Part shown: piece after piece, positions 7,867 through 15,123 of the stretch
Numbering within the stretch: position 1 is the first letter of the stretch
How the letters are laid out: each line of letters starts with the position of its first letter
Origin: JAGPUQ01 sp050179115
GTDB taxonomy: Bacteria; Pseudomonadota; Gammaproteobacteria; Pseudomonadales; Porticoccaceae
Direction: 5' to 3'
Length of the DNA: 50,076 nt
Assembly (NCBI GenBank): GCA_050179115.1
Contig: JBFXFL010000018.1
Coordinates: 1 to 50,076, forward strand
The notes under the pieces: model-generated
Databases searched by the model: none
Told to the model about the DNA's origin: nothing
Seen by the model: the letters and a program-made list of their open reading frames with translations, nothing else
Made by a program: the position numbers and the translations under genes

Positions 7867-9093
7867 TCAGAGCAGGTCATCGAACGGCAGCACCTGCACC
7901 GGTGCGCCGGCCGCGATCTCCCCGTCGCCCGCGGGCACCAGGATAAAGGCGTTGCAGCGTGCCAGCGCCGCGAAGGCGCCCGAGCTCTGCTGAGGGTCGG
8001 GCAGCGCCCGCCAACCGCCCGCGCCATCCGGATCGAGACGACCGCGCAGCAGCTCCAGCCGGGTGCGGTTGCGGCGCAGGGGCGCGCCGGCGCGGGCCTG
8101 GATACAGAGCGGTGCGGGATCGTCGGCGCCCTGGAGTTTGCGAATCGCCGGGACCACCAGTTGCTGAAAGGTCACCAGCGCCGACACCGGGTTGCCGGGC
8201 AGACCACACACCAGCGCCGCGCCCAGGCGGCCAAAAATGAATGGCTTGCCCGGCTTGAGCGCTACTTTCCAGAAGTCCACTTCGCCCAGTTCGTCGAGCA
8301 GGGCGCGCGCGTGATCCGCTTCGCCCACCGAGGCGCCACCGCAGGTGATCACCAGATCGGCGTCCGCGGCGCTCTGCTGGAAGACCGCACGCAACAGTTC
8401 CGGATCGTCGCGGACAATGCCCAGGTCGAACACCTCCGCACCCAGACGTTCGAGCATCGCACCGATGACATAGCGGTTGCTGTCATGGATCTGGCCCGGC
8501 GCCAGGGGTGCGCCGGGCGGGCGCAGTTCATCGCCGCTGGCGAAGAGGGCGACCCGCAGCCGGCGCCGCACCGTCGCGGTGGCCAACCCCAGCGTCGCCA
8601 GCACGCCGATCTCGATGGTGCCAATACGGCGGCCGGCAGGCAGCACCAGCGCACCGCGCGCCACGTCCTCGCCGGCCCGGCGCACATTGGCTCCGGGTTC
8701 ACCCGGTTCGGCGGTCAGCCGCACCTGATCGCCGCTGCGCGCGACATCTTCCTGAATCACCACGGTGTCCGCTCCCTCCGGGAGATAGCCGCCGGTGGTG
8801 ATCCGCACGCATTCGCCCGGGCCTACTGTCCCGGCCCAGGGCGCGCCGGCGAGTGCGGTGCCGATCACCCGCAGTACAACGCCCGGCGCCAGATCGGCGT
8901 GGCGCACGGCGTAACCGTCCATGGCCGAATTATCGGCCGGCGGCAAATCCCGGGGCGCATGGACCGCCTGCGCGAGAATCCGCTGCGAGAGCGCCGCGAG
9001 CGGTACTTCTTCCACGTCCGCCACCGGCACCACCGCCGCCAGCATCCGGGCGCGGGCGTCGTCGAGGGTCAGCAAAGGTGTTTTTTGCGTCAT
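7867..9093 (-). CDS. moeA: Molybdopterin molybdenumtransferase MoeA
   Basis: MoeA inserts molybdate into adenylylated molybdopterin, the last step of molybdenum cofactor assembly in the cytoplasm. The 408-residue protein starts at 9093 (MTQKTPLLTLDDARARML). Marks: PPADNSAMDGYAV, GECVRITTGGYLPEGADTVVIQED, the MoCF-domain block FASGDEL, GQIHDSNRYVIGAML, and VALKPGKPFIFGRLG followed by GLPGNPVSALVTF. A C-terminal beta-barrel domain completes the usual architecture and length. It stands alone without other moa/moe genes in the window. The ribosome site is weak, but the start matches the family. Confidence 0.95.
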   Translation of the reverse strand: MTQKTPLLTLDDARARMLAAVVPVADVEEVPLAALSQRILAQAVHAPRDLPPADNSAMDGYAVRHADLAPGVVLRVIGTALAGAPWAGTVGPGECVRITTGGYLPEGADTVVIQEDVARSGDQVRLTAEPGEPGANVRRAGEDVARGALVLPAGRRIGTIEIGVLATLGLATATVRRRLRVALFASGDELRPPGAPLAPGQIHDSNRYVIGAMLERLGAEVFDLGIVRDDPELLRAVFQQSAADADLVITCGGASVGEADHARALLDELGEVDFWKVALKPGKPFIFGRLGAALVCGLPGNPVSALVTFQQLVVPAIRKLQGADDPAPLCIQARAGAPLRRNRTRLELLRGRLDPDGAGGWRALPDPQQSSGAFAALARCNAFILVPAGDGEIAAGAPVQVLPFDDLL

Positions 9094-9246
9094 GGTCTGC
9101 TCGGAACTCGGGTCATGGTTTACTCCGTGGTCTGGCCAGCGGACCGCTGCTACCATGCGGCAAAGTGACCTCCGAGGGCAACGCCGCGTACGATTCGGCG
9201 AACATCCCACCTCCCGCAGGGTAACCTTCCACAGGATAACCAAGAC

Positions 9247-9882
9247 ATGAAACTCTACGATTACCCCCAGGCTCCCAATCCCCGGCGCGTGAACATTTTT
9301 CTGGCCGAGAAAGGCATTTCGGTGGAACGCGTTCCCGTCGACCTGATGAAGGGCGAACAACTGCGGCCCGAGTACCGCGCCAAGAATCCGGCCTGCGACA
9401 TTCCCATGCTGGAACTGGACGACGGCACCTGCATCAGCCAGATTCGCGCCATCTGCCGTTACTTCGAGGAGATTCATCCCAAGCCCGCGCTGCTGGGCAG
9501 TACTCCGACCGAGAAGGCCCTGTGCGAAATGTGGGAGCACCTCGCTTTCATGAACGGCCTGCTCGCGGTGGCCGAGGTGTTCCGCAACACCGCCAAGGGC
9601 TTCGCGAACCGCGCCGTGGTGGGACCACATTCCTATCCGCAATCGGCGGAGCTGGCCGAGCGCGGCCGCGCACGGGTCCGGAATTTTTTCGCGGACTTCG
9701 AGACGCAAGTCACCGGGCGCCAGTATGTCGCCGGCGATTTCTATTCCATGGCGGACATCACCACGCTGGTCACCTGCGACTTCGCCAGGTGGATCAAGGC
9801 GGAGATTCCCGCGGAGTGCGTCAATCTCAAAGCCTGGTACGAGCGGGTGTCGGCGCGCCCGGCGGTGCAGGCCAACAGCTGA
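9247..9882 (+). CDS. Glutathione S-transferase family protein
   Basis: A 211-residue cytosolic GST. The thioredoxin-like domain (1-80) begins MKLYDYPQAPNPRRVNIFLAEKGI and has the cis-Pro in CDIPMLELDDG and the glutathione-binding Ser in CISQIRAICRYFEE. The helical domain (90-205) has the N-capping motif YSMADITTLVTCDF. An AGGATAACC ribosome site precedes the ATG. It lies between moeA (divergent) and a flavin reductase; GSTs often accompany catabolic oxygenases. The substrate is not predictable. Confidence 0.9.
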   Translation: MKLYDYPQAPNPRRVNIFLAEKGISVERVPVDLMKGEQLRPEYRAKNPACDIPMLELDDGTCISQIRAICRYFEEIHPKPALLGSTPTEKALCEMWEHLAFMNGLLAVAEVFRNTAKGFANRAVVGPHSYPQSAELAERGRARVRNFFADFETQVTGRQYVAGDFYSMADITTLVTCDFARWIKAEIPAECVNLKAWYERVSARPAVQANS

Positions 9883-9892
9883 CCCGGACACC

Positions 9893-9931
9893 GCACAGGC
9901 CCCGCGGGTGCGATGCCTGCGAGGCCTGTGC
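9893..9931 (+). terminator. Stem-loop after GST, possible terminator
   Basis: A perfect 9-base-pair inverted repeat (gcacaggcc / ggcctgtgc) with a 21-base loop begins 11 bases after the GST stop and is followed by taaatt. The tail is poor in T, so termination is only possible, not certain. Confidence 0.35.
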
Positions 9932-10044
9932 TAAATTGACCCTCCTCCAGGGCGAGTGGCATCGCGCCGGCCGATTCCGGCCGGCAGCGGCGGCGTACTC
10001 GAAATCGAATTCATTCAACGCTCCATTCAAGAGGGAACACCATC

Positions 10045-10521
10045 ATGAGTCTTGATCAACGCCAGTTCCGGGACGCGCTCGGCGCGTTCCCCACCGGCAT
10101 CACCGTCGTCACCGCCAAGGATGTCGACGGCAAACCGGTCGGCGCCACTGCCAATAGTTTTTCTTCGGTATCCCTGGATCCGCCGCTGGTGCTGTGGAGC
10201 GTCGCCAAGACCGCCAACTGCTACAACGCCTTCATGAAGGCGAAACACTTCGCCATCCATGTGCTCCACTCCGGCCAGGAAAACATCAGCCGCCTGTTTG
10301 CCACCAAGGAAGCCGACAAGTTCGCCAACCTCCAATGGTATGAGAGCGCTCAGGGCACACCCCTGCTGGCCGACTTCAGCGTGCGCTTCGAATGTTCCAC
10401 CGAGAACCTCTACGAAGGTGGCGACCACATCATCATCGTGGGCCGGGTACACGAAATGAGCGTGCAGGAGTGCGAACCCCTGGGCTTCTACAAGGGCAAG
10501 TACGCGAAAATCGTGGTCTGA
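10045..10521 (+). CDS. Flavin reductase-like (FMN-binding split-barrel) protein
   Basis: A 158-residue split-barrel protein of the HpaC/NtaB flavin-reductase family, which uses NAD(P)H to make reduced FMN for two-component monooxygenases. Marks are the start FRDALGAFPTGITVVTA, the ATANSFSSVSLDPPLVLWSV flavin-binding stretch, FAIHVLHSGQENISRLFA, and the late GGDHIIIVGRVHEM. GAGGG precedes the ATG. Three luciferase-like proteins in the same 10 kb (3421, 5175, 11669) are possible users of the reduced flavin; that link is inference. Confidence 0.9.
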   Translation: MSLDQRQFRDALGAFPTGITVVTAKDVDGKPVGATANSFSSVSLDPPLVLWSVAKTANCYNAFMKAKHFAIHVLHSGQENISRLFATKEADKFANLQWYESAQGTPLLADFSVRFECSTENLYEGGDHIIIVGRVHEMSVQECEPLGFYKGKYAKIVV

Positions 10522-10584
10522 CCGATCCGCGCCCGCTTCCATCCCTGACCACATAAGCACACCCCATAGCCCGGAGGGCCGGCA

Positions 10585-11583
10585 ATGAGCGACACCTTCA
10601 ACGCCCTGGTGCTCGACCGCAATGAAGACAAGACCGTCAGCGCCAGCATCAAGCGTCTCGCGCTTGCCGACCTGCCCGATGAAGACGTGCTGGTGGATAT
10701 CGCCTATTCCACCGTCAACTACAAGGACGGCCTCGCCGTCACCGGCGCCTCGCCCATCGTGCGCAAGTTCCCCATGGTGGCCGGCATCGATCTCGCCGGC
10801 ACCGTGGCGACATCCCGCGACAGCCGCTTCCAGCCCGGCGACCGGGTGCTGGTGAATGGCTACGGTCTGTCGGAGCGATTCTGGGGCGGCTATGCACAGC
10901 GCCAGAAACTCAAGCCCGAATGGCTGGTGCGGGTACCGGACGCCTTCAGTCTGGAAGAGGCCATGGCGATCGGCACCGCGGGCTACACCGCGATGCTGTG
11001 CGTGCAGGCGATTCGCGACTGGGGCGTGCAGCCCGACGCCGGCCCGGTCGTGGTCACCGGCGCCGCCGGCGGCGTCGGCACCGTGGCGATCATGCTGCTG
11101 GCCAAGCTGGGCTATCCGGTCACCGCTGTCACCGGACGGGTCGAGGAAGCGCGTGCCTTGCTGGAACAGCTCGGCGCCAGCGAGATCATCCCGCGCGCGG
11201 ATCTGGCCCGCGACGCCGCGCCCCTGGAAGCCGAGCGCTGGGCGGCGGCGGTGGATACCGTGGGCGCGAACACGCTCGCCAGCGTCATCGCCCAGACCCG
11301 TTACGAGGGGATCGTCACCGCCTGCGGGCTCGCCGGTGGCGCCGGACTGCCCACCTCGGTGATGCCCTTCATCCTGCGCGGTGTGACCCTGCGCGGCATC
11401 GATTCGGTGATGGCCGCGCAACCGCGCCGCCAGCGCGCCTGGGACGAACTCGCAAAACTGGTGGATCGCAATCTGCTGCGCGCGATCTATCAAGTCGAAC
11501 CCTTGGCGCGGGTACCGGAGCTCGGGCGCGCCATTCTCGCCGGCGCGATCAAGGGCCGCGTGGTGATCGACGTCAACCGCTGA
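10585..11583 (+). CDS. acuI: Acrylyl-CoA reductase AcuI/YhdH-type quinone oxidoreductase
   Basis: A 332-residue zinc-free medium-chain dehydrogenase/reductase matching AcuI/YhdH, the NADPH-dependent acrylyl-CoA reductase. Marks: STVNYKDGLAVTG near residue 45, FPMVAGIDLAGTV, GYGLSERFWGGYAQ near 95, the Rossmann motif VVVTGAAGGVGTVAIMLLAKLG near 155, and VTACGLAGGAGLPTSVMPFILRGV. Length fits the family. GGAGGG lies before the ATG, 63 bases after the flavin reductase. AcuI clears toxic acrylyl-CoA made during propionate, 3-hydroxypropionate or DMSP metabolism. Confidence 0.9.
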   Translation: MSDTFNALVLDRNEDKTVSASIKRLALADLPDEDVLVDIAYSTVNYKDGLAVTGASPIVRKFPMVAGIDLAGTVATSRDSRFQPGDRVLVNGYGLSERFWGGYAQRQKLKPEWLVRVPDAFSLEEAMAIGTAGYTAMLCVQAIRDWGVQPDAGPVVVTGAAGGVGTVAIMLLAKLGYPVTAVTGRVEEARALLEQLGASEIIPRADLARDAAPLEAERWAAAVDTVGANTLASVIAQTRYEGIVTACGLAGGAGLPTSVMPFILRGVTLRGIDSVMAAQPRRQRAWDELAKLVDRNLLRAIYQVEPLARVPELGRAILAGAIKGRVVIDVNR

Positions 11584-11629
11584 CCGCTCTGGCAACGAGT
11601 GGCTGGCGCCCGTGCCGGGGCGCACCTAT

Positions 11630-11671
11630 CATCGGCGGCGATAACAAAAACTGACCGGGGCGCCGCCGATG
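11630..11671 (+). promoter_or_regulatory. Inverted repeat that pairs with the start codon of the LLM gene
   Basis: An 11-base-pair perfect inverted repeat (catcggcggcg / cgccgccgatg) flanks a 20-base loop. The right arm contains the ATG at 11669, and the loop holds the only ribosome-site-like stretch (ccgggg). If the RNA folds this way, the start codon is hidden. This may be a translational control element; it may also be chance in G+C-rich DNA. Confidence 0.4.
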
Positions 11672-12799
11672 AAATTCAATCTGTTCATGTACGGGACCGT
11701 GGGCCGCCGCGCCGAGCTGGAAGCCGGCATGGCGGGTAAGGACCCGGTGCGCTACTGCCGCATGCTGGCGGAGATCGCCGACCTCGCCCGCCTCGCCGAC
11801 CGCGCGGGCTACTTCGGCTTCGGCCACCCCGAGCACCATCTCCAGATCGAGGGTTTCGAGGCTGCCAACGATCCCGGCCTGATGGCCATGTGGCTGGGCC
11901 GCCACAGCGACAGGCTGCGCATCATTCCCTGCGGCTTTGTTTCCACCACCAACAACCCGCTGGTGACCGCCGAAAAGATCGCCACGCTGGACTGCATGCT
12001 GGGCGGCCGCCTCGGCGTCGGCCTGGTACGAGGCTATCAGGCGCGCTGGCTGGAGAACTTCAAGATTCAGCCGCAACTGACCGCCGTCGGTCCCTGGAAC
12101 AAGGGCTCGGATGCCGACGAGGACAATCGCGAGTACTTCGCGGAGTTCGTCGACGTGGTACTGAAGGCGCTGCGCGAGGATACCTTCAGCCATCGCGGCA
12201 AATACTGGCAGTTTCCGCCGCCGGGATTTCGCAACCCACACCTGCACCCGGTGTATTCCCGCTACGGTCAGGGCGTCACCGGCGACATGCAGGTGGAACA
12301 GATCGGCATCGCGCCGCGACCGCTGCAAGCCGAGATTCCGCTTTACGGCGGCTTCTCCCACAGTCTGCGCTCGGCCAAATTCTGGGCGCGCCACAAGGGT
12401 CGCCCCATCGTGCTGGCCGACGATCTCGATTTCCTGCAACTGCTGTGGAAGGAATGGGGCGCGGAGGCGGATCGTCTCGACATCGCCTACCGGCCCGGCG
12501 ATCAGGCCTGCTGGGGCGGCATCATGGTGTGCGCCGAGACCGATGCCCAGGCGCGGGAGTGGTACGGCGAGATGGCCTGGCTGTGGGACCAGTGGATGAA
12601 ACCCTTCGGACAGGGCGTGCCCGAACTGCTGGTGGGCAGCCCCGACACGCTCAACCGGCGCATCGAAGCCGTGGGCAAGGCCATCCCCCTCGATGAAGTT
12701 TTCCTGCTCATCCCCCAGGGCATTCTGGAGCCGGACAAACTGCTGCACAGCATCGACCTGTTCGCGCGCCGGGTATTGCCGAACTTTGCGGCTGGCTGA
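11669..12799 (+). CDS. LLM-class flavin-dependent oxidoreductase
   Basis: A 376-residue luciferase-like protein, third in the window and distinct from the other two. Marks: GYFGFGHPEHHLQIEGFE near residue 45-65 (the HPEHH block resembles the Glu-His motif of alkanal monooxygenases), PCGFVSTTNNPLVTAEKIATLDCMLGGRLGVGLVRGYQ near 90-125, and IPLYGGFSHSLRSAKFW. It follows acuI by 85 bases on the same strand; an inverted repeat covers its start. Function is probably FMNH2-dependent oxygenation; the substrate is unknown. Confidence 0.85.
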   Translation: MKFNLFMYGTVGRRAELEAGMAGKDPVRYCRMLAEIADLARLADRAGYFGFGHPEHHLQIEGFEAANDPGLMAMWLGRHSDRLRIIPCGFVSTTNNPLVTAEKIATLDCMLGGRLGVGLVRGYQARWLENFKIQPQLTAVGPWNKGSDADEDNREYFAEFVDVVLKALREDTFSHRGKYWQFPPPGFRNPHLHPVYSRYGQGVTGDMQVEQIGIAPRPLQAEIPLYGGFSHSLRSAKFWARHKGRPIVLADDLDFLQLLWKEWGAEADRLDIAYRPGDQACWGGIMVCAETDAQAREWYGEMAWLWDQWMKPFGQGVPELLVGSPDTLNRRIEAVGKAIPLDEVFLLIPQGILEPDKLLHSIDLFARRVLPNFAAG

Positions 12800-12871
12800 A
12801 CGCCCAGGGCCAGCACCGCGCCAGCACCCGCGCCGTACAATGACGGTCGGTAACGCGAGTCGGGAATCCCC

Positions 12872-13456
12872 ATGCCGAAACGGCTGATCGTCGCCATCAC
12901 CGGTGCCTCCGGTGCCCTCTACGGCGTGCGCCTGTTGCAGGTGCTGCGCGACCTGCCCGAAGTCGAAACCCATCTGGTGATCTCGCCGGCCGGCGCCGCC
13001 ACCCTCCAGCAGGAACTGGGCATGGAACCGGCTGAATTGAAGGCGCTGGCGTCGGTCAGCCACGGCTACCGGGAGATCGGCGCGACCATCGCCAGCGGCT
13101 CCTTTGTGACCGCCGGGATGGTGATCGCGCCCTGCTCCATGAACACACTGGCCGGCATCGCCCATGGCCTGGGCGGCAATCTCATCACCCGTGCCGCTGA
13201 CGTGACACTGAAGGAGCGGCGCCGGCTGGTGCTGTTGACCCGCGAAACCCCGCTCACCCTCGCCCACCTGCGCAACATGACAGCGGTTACCGAGATGGGC
13301 GCAGTGGTGGCGCCGCCGGTGCCGGCGTTCTACACCGCACCCGCCAGCATCGAGGATATCGTCAACCACACGATAGGCCGCGCACTCGACCATCTGGGTC
13401 TCGGCGATTGCGTCACCGGGCTGATACAGCGCTGGCGCGGACTGGGAGAAACCTGA
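12872..13456 (+). CDS. ubiX: UbiX-type flavin prenyltransferase
   Basis: UbiX joins dimethylallyl phosphate to FMN to make the prenylated flavin used by UbiD decarboxylases. The 194-residue protein has the glycine-rich start IVAITGASGALYGVRLLQVL, ASGSFVTAGMVIAPCSMNTLAGIAHG near residue 85-105 (FMN phosphate and Ser/Cys region), the VLLTRETPLTLAHLRNM block, and VAPPVPAFYTAPASIEDIV. Length is standard. It stands at the end of the plus-strand run, convergent with the GntR gene. No ubiD is visible here; the gene may serve ubiquinone synthesis or a catabolic UbiD elsewhere. Confidence 0.93.
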   Translation: MPKRLIVAITGASGALYGVRLLQVLRDLPEVETHLVISPAGAATLQQELGMEPAELKALASVSHGYREIGATIASGSFVTAGMVIAPCSMNTLAGIAHGLGGNLITRAADVTLKERRRLVLLTRETPLTLAHLRNMTAVTEMGAVVAPPVPAFYTAPASIEDIVNHTIGRALDHLGLGDCVTGLIQRWRGLGET

Positions 13457-13495
13457 GCACCGGGTCCGGCGCGGCTTCACCACCCACGCCGCTGC

Positions 13496-14182
13496 CTATC
13501 TTTTCGCCTGGGCGCGGATGCGCTGCTGGGCCAGTTGAGTGAGGGTGATGGCCTTGGCTACCTCCGCGCTCTTGCGGATATGGCGCTCCAGCAGCAGCTT
13601 GGCGCCATCGATGTCCCGCGCCAGCAGGCGCTGCACCACCTCATGGTGCTCCCGGTACGTCTGTTCGATGCGCGTCGGATCGGTGAAATCCAGCCGTCGC
13701 ACAATATGGATGTGATCGTTGACATCCTTCAGGTAGCCGGCCAGCACCGCATTGCCGGTGCCCGCTGCCAGCGCTAGGTGAAAGCCCTCGTCCCGCGCCA
13801 CCATCGCCGCTACCGTCGGCGGTCTGCGGGGCACCTGCCCCGGATCCCAGGCCGCAGCAAGCTTGTTGAGCTGGCTGTCGGACATCGTCAGACAGGCAAG
13901 TTCCAGGGCGCGGAGCTCAAGCCCGATGCGCACCTCGTAGTACTGGCTGACTTCATCGATGTCGATGTCGCGCACAAAGCAGCCCTGCTTGGGCAGAATC
14001 GTCACATAGCCCTCGGCGGCCAGACGCTGGAGTGCCTCACGCACCGGCGTGCGGCTGACGTGAAACCGGTCGGCCAGTTCGTTTTCCGTCACCCGGACGC
14101 CGGGATAGAAGACGAAGCTCAGGATGAGGTCCTTCAGTTGTCGGTAGATGTCCGCTGGCGTGGTCTTGGTGGTTGACGGCAT
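13496..14182 (-). CDS. GntR family (FadR subfamily) transcriptional regulator
   Basis: A 228-residue regulator. The N-terminal winged helix (about 8-75) reads ADIYRQLKDLILSFVFYPGVRVTENELADRF-HVSRTPVREALQRLAAEGYV, the GntR signature. The C-terminal FCD helical domain (about 80-215) has EVRIGLELRALELA, the His in DEGFHLALAAGTGN, and REHHEVVQRLLARD, matching the metal/carboxylate-binding FCD ligands. It is divergent from the isochorismatase-like hydrolase at 14390, with a palindrome TTGTATACAA in the gap, so it most likely controls the biuret-type cluster. FCD regulators usually bind a pathway acid, which would relieve repression. Confidence 0.92.
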   Translation of the reverse strand: MPSTTKTTPADIYRQLKDLILSFVFYPGVRVTENELADRFHVSRTPVREALQRLAAEGYVTILPKQGCFVRDIDIDEVSQYYEVRIGLELRALELACLTMSDSQLNKLAAAWDPGQVPRRPPTVAAMVARDEGFHLALAAGTGNAVLAGYLKDVNDHIHIVRRLDFTDPTRIEQTYREHHEVVQRLLARDIDGAKLLLERHIRKSAEVAKAITLTQLAQQRIRAQAKR

Positions 14183-14221
14183 CCGATTTTTTCTCCCGCT
14201 TCCGGCCCTTCATGCGCACCA

Positions 14222-14231
14222 TTGTATACAA
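14222..14231. promoter_or_regulatory. Likely GntR operator
   Basis: The perfect palindrome ttgtatacaa lies 40 bases upstream of the gntR start and 159 bases upstream of the divergent hydrolase. It fits the GT-N-AC core of FadR-type operators (GTATAC). A weaker similar stretch, gatgtatgcaag, lies at 14361-14372. No clean -35/-10 pair could be assigned. Confidence 0.55.
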
Positions 14232-14389
14232 CAAATCGAGCCAAAGTGGTGCGCCCGATTTCACAGTTGTTGCGGGAGAAGTCCCGCTTCCGAGCCCTGC
14301 CTCCTGAGTTTTCAACGACCTGCGATCCATGTGCCCATTGGCACGCAAGATGCATTCTTTGATGTATGCAAGACATCCGGACCTGCACC

Positions 14390-15088
14390 ATGGCCTCCGA
14401 TCTGACCCCCGCGATGGTCGAGATTCCCGCAGCACCTTATCCGCTGCACCTTCGACTGGCGACGACGGCGCTCATCCTGATCGACATGCAGCGCGACTTT
14501 CTTGAGCCCGGCGGCTTTGGCGCCATGCTGGGCAACGACGTGGCGCTGCTGCGCGGCGCCATCGCCCCGTGCCAGCGCCTGCTGGCCGCGGCCCGCGGCG
14601 CCGGGATACTGGTCATCCACACCCGCGAGGGCCATGGACCGGATCTCGCGGACGCGCACCCCGCCAAGCTGGCCCGCGGCAAGGGACCGGTCCGGATCGG
14701 CGACCACGGCCCCATGGGCCGCATCCTGATCCAGGGCGAACACGGTCACGACATCATCCCCGAGCTGGCTCCCGCACCCGCCGAGCCGGTGCTCGACAAG
14801 CCCGGCAAGGGTGCCTTTTACAACACGGATCTGGCACAGATCCTTGCCAACCACGCCATCCACACGCTGATCATCGCCGGCGTCACCACCGAGGTATGCG
14901 TGCATGCCACGACGCGCGAGGGGAACGACCGGGGCTTCGAATGCCTGGTGGTCAGCGACGCCGTGGCGTCCTATTTCCCGGAATTTCATCGTGTGGCGCT
15001 CGAAATGATCGTCGCCCAGGGCGGCATTTTAGGCTGGGTCGCCGACTCGGCCACGGTCTGCTCAGCCCTGACCCAGGCTAGCGCCTGA
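14390..15088 (+). CDS. Isochorismatase-like cysteine hydrolase, BiuH paralogue, possible triuret hydrolase
   Basis: A 232-residue isochorismatase-like hydrolase with the full triad: Asp32 in LIDMQRDF, Lys137 in DKPGKG and Cys170 in TTEVCVH. By eye about half of the positions match the BiuH protein at 19687, including HTREGH, GRIL, IIPEL and NDRGFECL. A published triuret hydrolase (TrtA) is also clustered with biuH and shares a little over half its residues with BiuH, so this gene is a candidate trtA; the assignment is inference, since specificity depends on second-shell residues. It could also act on another ureido amide. The start at 14390 (MASDLTPAM) was preferred to 14366; neither has a strong ribosome site. 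The NCS2-type permease follows by 35 bases. Confidence 0.75.
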   Translation: MASDLTPAMVEIPAAPYPLHLRLATTALILIDMQRDFLEPGGFGAMLGNDVALLRGAIAPCQRLLAAARGAGILVIHTREGHGPDLADAHPAKLARGKGPVRIGDHGPMGRILIQGEHGHDIIPELAPAPAEPVLDKPGKGAFYNTDLAQILANHAIHTLIIAGVTTEVCVHATTREGNDRGFECLVVSDAVASYFPEFHRVALEMIVAQGGILGWVADSATVCSALTQASA

Positions 15089-15123
15089 CACCCCCTCCCC
15101 ACCGGTCCGCGAGGTTGCCTGCC

